The notes: a model not told the origin generated them from the letters alone. 64,000 nt of DNA from Fulvivirga ulvae (GCF_021389975.1 NZ_CP089981.1:2505501-2569500); one strand, 5' to 3'. Numbered from the stretch's first letter, positions 9,155 to 20,368 are shown. Made by a program: numbers and translations.

Positions 9155-9979
9155 ATGAGTAGAAAAAAAGGCGGATTTGCAGAACTTCTATTTAGGACCA
9201 TAATGCCCAAGATTTATGGTATAGGTGCTGCAGTAGTAATTATAGGTGCAATGTTTAAAATTCTGCATTTGGAAGGAGCTAATCAAATGCTAATGATAGG
9301 TTTGACCACAGAAGCTATCATTTTCTTCTTAAGTGCTTTTGAACCACCACACGCAGAACCAGATTGGTCTAAAGTCTATCCTGAGTTAGCAGAGGACTAT
9401 GAAGGAGCAGCCACAGCTCCAAGAATCTCTAATAAACCAGGAGTTTCTCCATCACAAGAGCTTGACAAAATGATGGAGAAGGCTAAAATAGGTCCTGAAC
9501 TTATAGAAAGCCTTGGAAAGGGAATGAGAAATATGGCGGACTCCGCATCTAAAATGTCAAATTTGGCAGATGCTGCCGTTGCAACAAACGACTATGCAAA
9601 AAATGTGAAAACCGCCTCACAATCATTGTCGGAAATGAATAAATCTTACGCTACAACAGCTCAGGCGATGTCAGCAATGGCAGACGCCACCAAAGATTCA
9701 AAAGAGTATCACACACAGGTACAAAATGTAACTAAGAATCTTAGCGCGTTGAACGCTGTTTATGAAATGGAATTGAAGGATGCTGACAGCCACGTTAAAG
9801 CTATGAACAAGTTTTATACTAATATGGCCGGAGCTTTAGAAGGAATGACACAGGCAGGTGAAAAAACAAAGTCGTTTGCCAACGAGCTTGACAAACTGAC
9901 TGGTAACCTGACTTCTCTCAATAAAGTATACGGAAGTATGCTTACTGCTATGAGAGGTGGAGGAAACCCTAATCAATAA
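9155..9979 (+). CDS. gldL: Gliding/T9SS motor stator GldL (PorL)
   Basis: A 274-residue inner-membrane protein with two N-terminal transmembrane helices (about residues 20-36 and 43-61) and a long cytoplasmic C-terminal domain. With GldM it forms the proton-powered rotary motor of the T9SS (GldL pentamer around a GldM dimer). The polar membrane residues expected for the motor are present: Tyr21, Lys35, His38 and Glu53. The cytoplasmic region contains four (M/L)NxxY motifs at 161, 199, 217 and 255, arranged as a 56-residue direct duplication. It sits 62 bp after gldK and 53 bp before gldM. Confidence 0.97.
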   Translation: MSRKKGGFAELLFRTIMPKIYGIGAAVVIIGAMFKILHLEGANQMLMIGLTTEAIIFFLSAFEPPHAEPDWSKVYPELAEDYEGAATAPRISNKPGVSPSQELDKMMEKAKIGPELIESLGKGMRNMADSASKMSNLADAAVATNDYAKNVKTASQSLSEMNKSYATTAQAMSAMADATKDSKEYHTQVQNVTKNLSALNAVYEMELKDADSHVKAMNKFYTNMAGALEGMTQAGEKTKSFANELDKLTGNLTSLNKVYGSMLTAMRGGGNPNQ

Positions 9980-10032
9980 AAGGGTTTAATAGTAAGAATT
10001 TATGATTTATTCATTAACAAAACGAATCTAAC

Positions 10033-11619
<1,587 letters not shown>

Positions 11620-11636
11620 TAAATATAAGGTGTGAA

Positions 11637-12542
11637 ATGATAAAGTTTAAGAAATATATCCTTGTTGTCTTAGTAGGAATTTTAGCAACACCCGCAACCT
11701 ATGCTCAATTGAGTGAACTGGATCAATATAATCCCAATTCAATTGAACCTATTGCAAGATATGAGCACTTATTCAAAAGAAGGGTGTGGAGAGTTATCGA
11801 TTTGAAGGAAAAGCAAAATAAGGGCTTTTTCGCAAGAGGAGGAGAAATTACAGGCTTTATCCTGGATGCGATCAAGTCTGGTGAGCTTTCTGACTTATAT
11901 GTTAATGATTCTCTAACTACTAAAATGAGTAAGGATGAGTTCATGGGTAAACTTGTTTACCAGGAAGGTTTGCAAATTGATGCATGGCAGCCTGGCGTTG
12001 AGTACTATGAAGGAGATCAGGTTAAATATAACGGTATTGTCTACTCAGCCATATTTGATGAGGTAACATCTGTTCCGTCTGAATCTCCTGATGATTGGGA
12101 AGAGACACCCGGCGTAGGTGATGCCATACTTTTCTTACCTAGACAAATCAGTTTGCTTATGCTGATGGAGGATGTGATTTTTGACAAGCGAAGATCCAGA
12201 CTTTATCATAAGCCACAGTCTTTGCAACTTATCATCCCTGGTTCAGAAACTCTTGATGGTGTGCAGCTACCACTGGTAGTTCTTAAGTATAAGGATTTGC
12301 ACAAACTGTTTAAAGAGCACCCTGAGAGTGCGATCTGGATTAACAGATACAACAGCGCTGAAAATAAGAATTTCGCTGATGCATTCGATTTAAGGTTATT
12401 CAGAGCTTCTCTGTTTAAATTTGAGAATCCGGATGATGATCCTATAGTTGACATGTACAAAAACCGTATGGAGGCAGTTATGGCATCAGAATGGTGGGAG
12501 ATGCAGCTAATGGAAAAAGAGCATAACCTTTGGGAATACTAA
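11637..12542 (+). CDS. gldN: Type IX secretion ring protein GldN (PorN) with a carbohydrate-binding-module-like insert
   Basis: A 301-residue periplasmic protein with a signal peptide (about residues 1-23) and typical GldN segments: the YNPNSIEPIARYEHLFKRRVWR region near the N terminus and the GldN core from about residue 160, with FLPRQISLLMLMEDVIFDKRRSR, VVLKYKDLHKLF and WWEMQLMEKEH. GldN/PorN pairs with GldK in the ring and contacts GldM. Between these parts, residues 115-157 read like a CBM5/12 (chitin-binding-type) module: AW, then Y, GDxV, YNGxxYxA and a final W, in the module's spacing. This insertion is discussed as a finding. The last gene of gldKLMN; a terminator follows. Confidence 0.95.
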   Translation: MIKFKKYILVVLVGILATPATYAQLSELDQYNPNSIEPIARYEHLFKRRVWRVIDLKEKQNKGFFARGGEITGFILDAIKSGELSDLYVNDSLTTKMSKDEFMGKLVYQEGLQIDAWQPGVEYYEGDQVKYNGIVYSAIFDEVTSVPSESPDDWEETPGVGDAILFLPRQISLLMLMEDVIFDKRRSRLYHKPQSLQLIIPGSETLDGVQLPLVVLKYKDLHKLFKEHPESAIWINRYNSAENKNFADAFDLRLFRASLFKFENPDDDPIVDMYKNRMEAVMASEWWEMQLMEKEHNLWEY

Positions 12543-12561
12543 AAACTGAAAGTTAATATAT

Positions 12562-12600
12562 AAAGAAGCTGCTTCAATCTTGGAGCAGCTTCTTTTATTT
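12562..12600 (+). terminator. Strong hairpin terminator after gldN, possibly bidirectional
   Basis: A perfect 12-bp stem (AAAGAAGCTGCT 12562-12573 with AGCAGCTTCTTT 12584-12595) can be extended inward by up to three pairs and is followed by a T-rich run. It ends the plus-strand gldKLMN transcript. The stop codon of the convergent uvrC lies in its right edge, so it may stop both transcripts. Confidence 0.85.
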
Positions 12601-14379
12601 GTGAAAGTAATTGTATACAAGCTCTGCTTTGCTTTCTCCTAAGAACCTGATAAGCTCCTCTTTAGACAAGGCCTTGATTTTACGTGTTGATTTGTATTCT
12701 TTTAAAAGCCTGTCGGTCGTTTTTTTGCCAACACCCTTAATTGTTTCCAGCTCAGTATTAAAGCTGGCGTTGCTGCGTTTTTGTCGGTGAAATGTTATAG
12801 CAAATCTATGAGCCTCATCCCGTATTCTTTGAAGTAGAAAAAGTGACCGAGATTTTTTACTAATGTGTATGGGTATTGAATCACCGGGGAAATATATTTC
12901 TTCCAGGCGCTTAGCAATACCGACGATTGGTATCTTGCCGTATAACCTGAGTTCCTTAAGAGCATCACAGGCACTGCTTAGCTGACCTTTGCCTCCGTCT
13001 ATCACTATGAGCTGGGGCAGGGGAAGATTATCGCTTAAGAGCCGCTTATATCGTCTATAGACAATCTCTTTCATAGAAGCAAAGTCGTCCGGCCCTTCGA
13101 CTGTTTTAATGTTAAAATGCCGGTAATCTTTTTTTGAAGGTTTCCCATCTTTGAAGCATACCATTGAGGCAACCGCATTTGTTCCTTGCAAATTGCTATT
13201 ATCAAAGCATTCTATTTGCTGCGGTAATTCCTGAAGCTTCAAGTCTATTTTTAGTTGGAGAAGTGTCTCGTTCTTTTTCTCTTTGCCTGAGTGCTTCATT
13301 CTGTCTTTCTTATACTCAAGCGCATTTTTAAGAGAGAGTTCCAGCAGTTTTTTCTTATCCCCTATTTTGGGTATTACATTGTTTACATCCTCTTCTAACG
13401 TAAGGACAATATTGGATATTATTTCCTTATTATTACTGCCATGACGATCACGAAGCTCTACGGATATCAAACTAAGTACATCTTCGTCAGATTCTTCCAG
13501 TTTCTTTTTGATTTCAACAGTTTTGGCCAAAATTATAGCCCCATTTTTGATCTGAAGATAATTAACAAAGGCGGACTGTTTTTCACTGACTATAGAGAAT
13601 ACATCTAGCTCTGATAGTTTTGGATTTACTATTGTTGATCTCGTTTGGAATTTATCAAGCAAATCAATTTTTTCTTTAAATCGTTGGGCCAGTTCAAACT
13701 CAAGGTTTTCGGAGGCGGTTAGCATCTGTTGCTTGAAATAGCTTCTTACCACTGAAAGGTTTCCCTTCAGAATGTTCCGGGCCTGTTCTATTTCACTGTC
13801 ATAATCTTCTTTGGTTTGAAGATTCTCGCATGGGCCTTTGCAATTTCCAATATGGTACTCCAGACATACCTTAAATTTACCTTCTAATATGTTGTTTTCA
13901 GACAGGTTGAATTTACATGTTCTGATCGAATACAGCTTTCTTAAAAGATCCAGTACGTTTTTCATGGCTACTACACTTGAAAACGGGCCGAAATATTCAC
14001 CATATGTAGGGTCAAATGTCCTGGTTGAAATAATGCGTGGTAGCCTTTCATTTACAATACAGATATAGGGATAGGTCTTATCATCCTTTAGCAGAATATT
14101 GTATTTGGGCTGATTTTCTTTGATTAGATTATTTTCAAGAAGCAGCGCATCAAATTCGGTATTGGCCAATGTGTATTCCATGGACACAATCTCGGAGATC
14201 AGCTTCTTTGTTTTTCTATTGAGCTGATGGGATTTGCTGAAGTAGCTGGCAACCCTTTTTTTCAGACTCTTTGCTTTCCCAACGTATATAAGTTCCTCAT
14301 CTTTATTGAAGAACTTATATACGCCAGGTGAGTTTGGTAATGAATTTCTTTCCTCTACCGAGTGTCGCGGTATCTGCAT
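12595..14379 (-). CDS. uvrC: Excinuclease ABC subunit C
   Basis: A 594-residue UvrC, the dual-incision nuclease of nucleotide excision repair. It has the N-terminal GIY-YIG nuclease domain (GVYKFF and ELIYVGKAKSLKKRV, residues 18-45), a central Cys-containing region (CKFNLSEN... and CLEYHIGNCKGPC), a UVR helical hairpin around residue 205-240, the C-terminal RNase H-like nuclease (ECFDNSNLQGTNAV, LIVIDGGKGQL, DEAHRFAITFHR) and helix-hairpin-helix motifs at the end (IKGVGKKTTDRLL). It is the third gene of the sprE-PBP-uvrC minus-strand group, 20 bp downstream of the PBP gene. Confidence 0.97.
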   Translation of the reverse strand: MQIPRHSVEERNSLPNSPGVYKFFNKDEELIYVGKAKSLKKRVASYFSKSHQLNRKTKKLISEIVSMEYTLANTEFDALLLENNLIKENQPKYNILLKDDKTYPYICIVNERLPRIISTRTFDPTYGEYFGPFSSVVAMKNVLDLLRKLYSIRTCKFNLSENNILEGKFKVCLEYHIGNCKGPCENLQTKEDYDSEIEQARNILKGNLSVVRSYFKQQMLTASENLEFELAQRFKEKIDLLDKFQTRSTIVNPKLSELDVFSIVSEKQSAFVNYLQIKNGAIILAKTVEIKKKLEESDEDVLSLISVELRDRHGSNNKEIISNIVLTLEEDVNNVIPKIGDKKKLLELSLKNALEYKKDRMKHSGKEKKNETLLQLKIDLKLQELPQQIECFDNSNLQGTNAVASMVCFKDGKPSKKDYRHFNIKTVEGPDDFASMKEIVYRRYKRLLSDNLPLPQLIVIDGGKGQLSSACDALKELRLYGKIPIVGIAKRLEEIYFPGDSIPIHISKKSRSLFLLQRIRDEAHRFAITFHRQKRSNASFNTELETIKGVGKKTTDRLLKEYKSTRKIKALSKEELIRFLGESKAELVYNYFHK

Positions 14380-14399
14380 TTAGTAGTCCGTACTAATAT

Positions 14400-16709
14400 T
14401 TAGCGAAAATCACCTTCATTCCAGACAGGGTTATCTTCAACTTCAGTACTATCTGAATCTGAAGTGGTGCCATATCTGCTACAATCAAGACTTACATCTA
14501 CGCCCCCTACGGGTCTTTGGAAAGAACCTTTTCCGTAACCCAACTCCTTGTCGTTATATACTTGTAACATGTACTTTTCCCATATAGGACGGGCGGTTTT
14601 GGCTCCTTGCCCTAAGTACCAGTTTCTGAAATGTATACTTCGTTCATCTCCACCAACCCATACACCAGTTACGAGATCCTTGGTCACACCCATATACCAG
14701 CCGTCTGAGGCATTGTTGGTAGTCCCTGTTTTACCACCTACTTCATTATTGATCCTAAGTTCCATATCTATACCTACAGATGTGCCCCCTCTTTCTTCCA
14801 CACCACCTTTGAGCATATAGAGCATTTTGTAAGCCGTTTGCTGGCTAATGGCTTGCCGCGTTTTGGGGACGAAGTTTTCTATGACATTGCCATTTTTATC
14901 TTCTATTCGTGTAATGTAATAGGGCTTAGTGTATATGCCTAAGTTGGCAAATGTGCTATACGCTCCAACCATTTCATAAATGGAAACATCACTTACACCC
15001 AGACATAATGCAGGAACAGCATCCAACGGGCTTTCAACACCGACCCTTTTGGCAAAATCAACCACATTCTCAGGTTTGATCTCCTTCATGAGATATGCGG
15101 TAATAGTATTGACAGATCTGGCCATACCCTGTCGGATAGTCATTTCCTCACCCGTACCATACGTGCCATCTGAGTTAGGTGGTGACCATGTTGGAGGGTC
15201 ACCGGGTACCTGGAATGTAACCATGACATCACGTACTTTGTAGCATGGAGGATAGCCGTGTTCTATGGCAGCTCCGTATACAAAAGGCTTGAAGGTGGAT
15301 CCTGGCTGTCTTTTACCTTGTTTTACATGGTCATACTTAAAGAATTTGTGATCTACACCTCCGACCCATGCTTTAATATGACCGGTATGTGGATCCATCG
15401 ACATTAGCCCTGCCTGTAAGAATTTTTTATAATAAGCTACTGAATCGAGTGGGCTGAGTAAGGTATCCTTTTCTCCCCCCCAGGTAAATACACTCATTTG
15501 CTTGGGCTTATTCATCATTATTTTTATTGAATCGGAACCTGTGCCATATTTTCTTACTAACGCTCTGTAGTGTTCGGTTCTTTTGAACCTGTCTTCAAGA
15601 AAATCTGGAATTTCTCTGCCTCTATCATCTATCCATGGATTCCTTCCCTTCCAATGCTCATCAAAAACTTTTTGAAGATTGGCCATGTGCTCTTTAACAG
15701 CCAGCTCGGCATACTCCTGCATACGGCTATCTATGGTAGTGTAAATCTTCAAACCATCTTCCCAAAGGTCATAACCATTTTCTTCGCACCAATCCATGAG
15801 ATCTCTCCTTATAACTGTTCGGAAGTATGTCGCTAACCCCTTGTTTTGGTTGGCTACATCATAATCCAACTCTATGGGAAGTGCACTTATAGAATCATAT
15901 TCTTCTTGAGTGTCAATTACATACCCATGTTTATGCACCTTGTATAGCACCTCATTTCTTTTACTAAGGGAATTTTCCGGGTTTCTTACGGGGTTAAAGC
16001 GAGTTACGGCTTGAAGCAGGCCGACAAGTACCGCTGACTCTTGTATATTTAATTCTGCAGGGCTCTTATTAAAGAAGGTTTCTGCGGCTGTTTTTATTCC
16101 GTAAGAGTTGCTGCCAAATTCCGCGGTGTTAAGATACATGGCAATAATTTCTTCCTTGGTAAAATTACGCTCAAGATAAACCGAGATGATCCATTCTTTG
16201 GTTTTTTCAACAATACGTTTGGGATACCTGCCCCATGAGGCTATTGTACCTTCGAGTTCTTCATCCTGAGTGTAAAGATTTTTGGCAAGTTGTTGTGTAA
16301 TCGTACTTCCCCCACCGGCATAGTTAAACGTAAGTATTCCCTTTATTACTCGTAAATAAGCAATGAAATCCATTCCGGAATGGTCATAGAAACGATGATC
16401 TTCAGAAAGTAATAATGTGTTTATGAGGTCAGGTGAAAGGTCATCATATGAAATCTGGCTTCGGTTAAATCTGAAATACCTTCCCAGAGATACACCATCT
16501 GATGAGATGAGTTCGGATGAAAGGTCATTTTCGGGATTTTCAAGTGCTTTTAAACTAGGCATACCTCCGTACAGACCAAAAAGATCAGTACTCACCGACC
16601 AGATATAAATTGGGAACAATAATATAATACAAACTAAGAATACACGCAGGGCGATAACTGAAATTCTATAGCCCTTACTTTTTTTATTGAGAGTTTCTTT
16701 AAAGTCCAT
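14400..16709 (-). CDS. Class A penicillin-binding protein (PBP1A type)
   Basis: A 769-residue bifunctional peptidoglycan synthase anchored by one N-terminal transmembrane helix (about residues 20-40). The glycosyltransferase domain shows EDHRFYDHSGMD and GGSTITQQLAKNLY; the transpeptidase domain shows the active-site PGSTFKPFVYG (SxxK), SVN (SxN) and KTGTT motifs. It polymerises and cross-links peptidoglycan in the periplasm. I take ATG 16709 as the start; a TTG six codons upstream is less likely. The start overlaps the end of sprE/porW by 11 bp, implying translational coupling, and uvrC follows. Confidence 0.95.
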   Translation of the reverse strand: MDFKETLNKKSKGYRISVIALRVFLVCIILLFPIYIWSVSTDLFGLYGGMPSLKALENPENDLSSELISSDGVSLGRYFRFNRSQISYDDLSPDLINTLLLSEDHRFYDHSGMDFIAYLRVIKGILTFNYAGGGSTITQQLAKNLYTQDEELEGTIASWGRYPKRIVEKTKEWIISVYLERNFTKEEIIAMYLNTAEFGSNSYGIKTAAETFFNKSPAELNIQESAVLVGLLQAVTRFNPVRNPENSLSKRNEVLYKVHKHGYVIDTQEEYDSISALPIELDYDVANQNKGLATYFRTVIRRDLMDWCEENGYDLWEDGLKIYTTIDSRMQEYAELAVKEHMANLQKVFDEHWKGRNPWIDDRGREIPDFLEDRFKRTEHYRALVRKYGTGSDSIKIMMNKPKQMSVFTWGGEKDTLLSPLDSVAYYKKFLQAGLMSMDPHTGHIKAWVGGVDHKFFKYDHVKQGKRQPGSTFKPFVYGAAIEHGYPPCYKVRDVMVTFQVPGDPPTWSPPNSDGTYGTGEEMTIRQGMARSVNTITAYLMKEIKPENVVDFAKRVGVESPLDAVPALCLGVSDVSIYEMVGAYSTFANLGIYTKPYYITRIEDKNGNVIENFVPKTRQAISQQTAYKMLYMLKGGVEERGGTSVGIDMELRINNEVGGKTGTTNNASDGWYMGVTKDLVTGVWVGGDERSIHFRNWYLGQGAKTARPIWEKYMLQVYNDKELGYGKGSFQRPVGGVDVSLDCSRYGTTSDSDSTEVEDNPVWNEGDFR

Positions 16710-19275
16710 TTTTATAATTCTTATCAAAAAACCTTAAGTAGGCTTCTAAATCTTTACTTTGATAAAAGATGTTGAAATTATCTTTGGTGATTACAAATTT
16801 ATAAATTTTTGAGTTCTGAGTTTTCTCTGAAATTACATCTTCACTCACAAATTTTCTAAAGTACTGTAGAGCCTCCTGCTGACCTCCAAAAGATGTAATC
16901 ATTGTGATTGACCGGTTTTCATCCAGTATAAGGTTGCTGGTTTTTAGGTTCTGTTCATCAAATTCGGAGTTGTTATAAGCTTCAATGAGCGGGTAAATTC
17001 TATCTGTAAGGCCTTTGCCGGCATCATATACCACTACTAAATAGTGCTCCTGATCAAAGTACTTTACAAATTCAGTTCCTAAAAGTCGTCTCTGCTTTTT
17101 TAGAAAGTTTTCAGAAGCAGTCAATAGTTCTTTGGCATATGGGGTGATTTCACTATCGGGGTGCTCTTTTATAAATTCGGTAAGTTGGTACTGATACAGG
17201 TTAACATCTTCCGTTTTCCCTGTTATGAGGATCTTAAGCAACTTGAGGCGAGGTGTAAAAACCGTCTCCTGATGGTCATTCATTGCCTGGTTTATAACAT
17301 CTAATGCTTGCGTATACTGTTCGCTGCCAAACAATTCATAGGCTTTTTTATACGCTTTTTTTAGCTGTTCATTGGCGGCTGTGCTTTCCTCAGTATAATT
17401 CGGATTAGCCAGAAGCTTGGCATATGTAGTATTAGGATACTGCGACAATAACCTGTTTTTATATCTTTCCGTATCTCGGCCCAAACTTTTATTAATCAGG
17501 TAGAGGTGGTAAAGCACTTCTGGCTCATGCTTTGTTTCAGGGAACCTTCGAAGTAAAGTCTCAAAGGAGGTAGCTGCATTTGGCTCTTCATGAAGATTGA
17601 AATAATAGATATTTCCTAGGTTATAATATGCTTCTTCGATTTCAGTGAGAGCTCTCTCTTTAGCTTCTGCTGAGAAAGGTATCTGATTATACATTTTCTC
17701 TGCCTGTGCCGTAAGCACTGTTTCCGGGTCTTCCTCTCCTACCTCTATATCTTCGGTATCGGGAGAAGTGTTTGTGTTATCCTTTGCCACTTCCTCATAA
17801 TCCTGTTCAGCTTCTTTATTTGACCTTCGCCAGTTATCTTCCAGTTGCCGGTCCCCCCAAATTCTTTTAAATTCTGTTTGACCCATCGCTATGGCCGAGG
17901 GATTGTCGAAATACCAGCTGGTAGAACTAAATCCTGTATTGTCCTGCAGCTGATTAAAGGTATTTCGTCTTATGCGTTTTCTTTCTTTTTCCTCCTCTTG
18001 CTTTTTGCGTTCCTCTTCTGCAGCTATATATTCATCAATTTGCTTGCGTATACTTAGCGAATCCATCTCAGACAAGGCAAGGAGACTATCCTGAAGATGT
18101 ATTGTGTTTAACTGTTTGACAAAATCGGATAATACTTCCTGCCTCTCCTTAATTAGTTCATAGTTCTCGTAGTCTTTAGGAAGCACTGTAATGGTACTAT
18201 CATAATAAGCCTTTGCCAGTTCATATTTTCTTAAACTATCGTAATGGATTTCACCTAATTTCAGATAAGATTGTCCTTTTTGCCGGTTATTGTTCGTACT
18301 GGCCTTCACGGACTCTTTAAGGTATTTAACGGCATCTTCAAGGTTGTTTTGGCGCATTTCAAATGCAGCCATCTCATAGTAAATTTTATCTTTGAACTCC
18401 TTATTCTTTTTGTCTTTCAACAGCTTTTTAAAAAGCTTTCGGGCACTTTTCAGGTCACTTGATTTTCCCAATTCTGTAACCTGAGCCATGTATAAACGAG
18501 CATGGAAATCAAGCTCATACTCAGGGTTGCTGGCTATGCATCTTTTGTAATAGTTAAAAGCCTCAGCATCAAAACCAAGCATTTGGTAAACCTGGCCTAT
18601 GATGAAGTAAATCCTCCCTTTGCCATCCTTTTTCTTTAAAATGGGAGCCGCCTTTACCAGGTTTTGCACCATATTGTCGTAGTCTTCCTGAATCTGATAG
18701 TAGTGTGCCCGGTTGATATATAGAAACTTCTGGTTGTTTTTATTCACCTTTTCTTTTTTCAGGTAGTCAGAAACGGAGGTGGCATTATTGTACTCCTTAT
18801 AATCCGTGAAAGTTCGGAGCAGGTGTACAAGAGCACGATGCCTTGCGTCAGGGTCTTCACTTTTGGTATTTACATACTTAAATGTTTCTATTGCATTTAC
18901 ATAATCAGTACTATAAAATCGTGCAAGGCCTATTAAAATGTAACTATCATCAACCCATTTACTGTTTTTGTGTCTTTGAATAGCTATAGAAGCTTTTTTG
19001 ATACACTCCTCTACTTTGTCTTCGTATGTTTTTGCTAAAACGGAGTCTATTTCGGGGTAGATATTTAGAATATCATTATAGTCATTGTCGTAACTGTCAT
19101 CAAGAACCTTCTCTATTTCCCTAATGTTCTCTTTGGCATAGAAGTATGCATTATACCTTGCGGTAGTATTGTGATAGGTTTTGCTAAGAATGTTTTTACG
19201 CTCGGCGGAGCAAGAAGCCAGCAGGCCGGCGGTAATAATAGATATGTAAAAAAAATGGTATCTTAAACGTAACAA
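16699..19275 (-). CDS. sprE: SprE/PorW-type TPR lipoprotein of the type IX secretion system
   Basis: An 858-residue lipoprotein with lipobox LASC (Cys22) and many TPR-like helical repeats in the N-terminal half (about residues 95-390) and again around 545-700. Highly characteristic segments are SKTYHNTTARYNAYFYA after the lipobox and the central block WYFDNPSAIAMGQTEFKRIWGDRQLEDNWRRS (split around residue 455-490), which I recognise from SprE of Flavobacterium and PorW of Porphyromonas. These proteins link the PorK/N ring to the translocon side. The start must be TTG at 19275 because the signal peptide has no later ATG. It heads the group with the PBP and uvrC genes and is divergent from the M23 peptidase. 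Confidence 0.9.
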   Translation of the reverse strand: MLRLRYHFFYISIITAGLLASCSAERKNILSKTYHNTTARYNAYFYAKENIREIEKVLDDSYDNDYNDILNIYPEIDSVLAKTYEDKVEECIKKASIAIQRHKNSKWVDDSYILIGLARFYSTDYVNAIETFKYVNTKSEDPDARHRALVHLLRTFTDYKEYNNATSVSDYLKKEKVNKNNQKFLYINRAHYYQIQEDYDNMVQNLVKAAPILKKKDGKGRIYFIIGQVYQMLGFDAEAFNYYKRCIASNPEYELDFHARLYMAQVTELGKSSDLKSARKLFKKLLKDKKNKEFKDKIYYEMAAFEMRQNNLEDAVKYLKESVKASTNNNRQKGQSYLKLGEIHYDSLRKYELAKAYYDSTITVLPKDYENYELIKERQEVLSDFVKQLNTIHLQDSLLALSEMDSLSIRKQIDEYIAAEEERKKQEEEKERKRIRRNTFNQLQDNTGFSSTSWYFDNPSAIAMGQTEFKRIWGDRQLEDNWRRSNKEAEQDYEEVAKDNTNTSPDTEDIEVGEEDPETVLTAQAEKMYNQIPFSAEAKERALTEIEEAYYNLGNIYYFNLHEEPNAATSFETLLRRFPETKHEPEVLYHLYLINKSLGRDTERYKNRLLSQYPNTTYAKLLANPNYTEESTAANEQLKKAYKKAYELFGSEQYTQALDVINQAMNDHQETVFTPRLKLLKILITGKTEDVNLYQYQLTEFIKEHPDSEITPYAKELLTASENFLKKQRRLLGTEFVKYFDQEHYLVVVYDAGKGLTDRIYPLIEAYNNSEFDEQNLKTSNLILDENRSITMITSFGGQQEALQYFRKFVSEDVISEKTQNSKIYKFVITKDNFNIFYQSKDLEAYLRFFDKNYKNGL

Positions 19276-19444
19276 TGTATTCTTTATTCGTTAAACTTCA
19301 ATAATGAACGTCCACTTAATTAAAAATTTGCAATAAAGATCATTATTTTTTTCTGGTAATTTATATTAGAAAATATTAATAATGAGTATTCCTGAACAAA
19401 ACGTAAAAATTAAGTTAATTAATACAATAATCGTTTATAATATC

Positions 19445-19452
19445 TATTTTTG
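19445..19452 (+). promoter_or_regulatory. Candidate Bacteroidota -7 element upstream of the M23 peptidase
   Basis: TATTTTTG matches the TAnnTTTG consensus exactly and lies 26 bp before the TTG start at 19479. No clear -33 TTTG is seen at the right spacing, so this is a candidate only. Confidence 0.4.
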
Positions 19453-19478
19453 TTCCCCAAAATTTAATCCGCAGCAAA

Positions 19479-20357
19479 TTGAAGGCAAGAAAGACACTTT
19501 CGAGTTGGTTGGTTAACCGCTACCTGCTTATCATAAGAAACGAGGAGAACTTTGCTGAAAAATCAACCTTCAGTTTTACCTATGCAAAGGTAATACTTCT
19601 AACCGTGACCGTATTTATAGTTTTGATGGCGCTCAGCCTTCTGCTGGTTAAGACCTTGCTGGCGCAGTGGTTTGATCCGAGACATGCGCAGATTGAAGCT
19701 AATAAAAATCTATATGAGTTAACACTCAAGGTAGATTCTTTAGCTCAGGAAGTAGATGAAAAAGATCGGTTTATCAGGAATTTTCAGAGAGTTTTAAGTG
19801 GAGATACCTCCAGGGTTTATAAAGACTATGAATCTCCGGGTAATTCTGATCAGGAAGTCGCCAGTGGGCAGGCGCTTGCGGATGTAAGTAAACTATCTCC
19901 TATTGATTCTCAGTTTCGGCAGGAGTTTGAGCAAACCGATCTTTCACTGCTTAATCTTAATGCAGGTGGTGCTTATAGTGACCTACAGGAAATGTTCTTC
20001 TTCTCGCCAATTTCAGGATTTGTTTCTGCTCCGTATAATGTGAAAGAAGGCCACTTTGGTGTTGATGTTGTGGCGAAGAAAAATGAGCCTGTAAAGAGCG
20101 TAGCTGACGGAACAGTGATCATGTCATCATGGACTCAGGATTCGGGCTATGTCATTGCTATTCAGCATCGTGGGAATCTGATCTCAGTTTATAAGCATAA
20201 TGCTGAACTATTAAAAAAAGTTGGTAGTTTTGTAAATGCTGGGGAAATTATTTCAATAATTGGTAATACTGGCGATTTAACAGATGGCCCTCACTTACAC
20301 TTCGAATTGTGGAATAATGGAAACTCGGTTAACCCTGAAGAATTTGTAACTTTTTAA
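19479..20357 (+). CDS. M23-family peptidoglycan endopeptidase, membrane anchored
   Basis: A 292-residue protein with one transmembrane helix (about residues 36-61), a short coiled-coil stretch (about 75-105) and a C-terminal LytM/M23 domain. The Zn ligands appear intact: H192 and D196 in HFGVD and H274 in PHLHFELW, with H240 in YKHN as the additional active-site His. This suggests an active endopeptidase rather than an inactive LytM factor. The start codon is TTG, the only initiation codon before the membrane helix. Bactofilin follows after 11 bp; M23 peptidase/bactofilin pairs are known to work together in cell shape control. Confidence 0.93.
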   Translation: MKARKTLSSWLVNRYLLIIRNEENFAEKSTFSFTYAKVILLTVTVFIVLMALSLLLVKTLLAQWFDPRHAQIEANKNLYELTLKVDSLAQEVDEKDRFIRNFQRVLSGDTSRVYKDYESPGNSDQEVASGQALADVSKLSPIDSQFRQEFEQTDLSLLNLNAGGAYSDLQEMFFFSPISGFVSAPYNVKEGHFGVDVVAKKNEPVKSVADGTVIMSSWTQDSGYVIAIQHRGNLISVYKHNAELLKKVGSFVNAGEIISIIGNTGDLTDGPHLHFELWNNGNSVNPEEFVTF

Positions 20358-20368
20358 ATGTAAAGACC

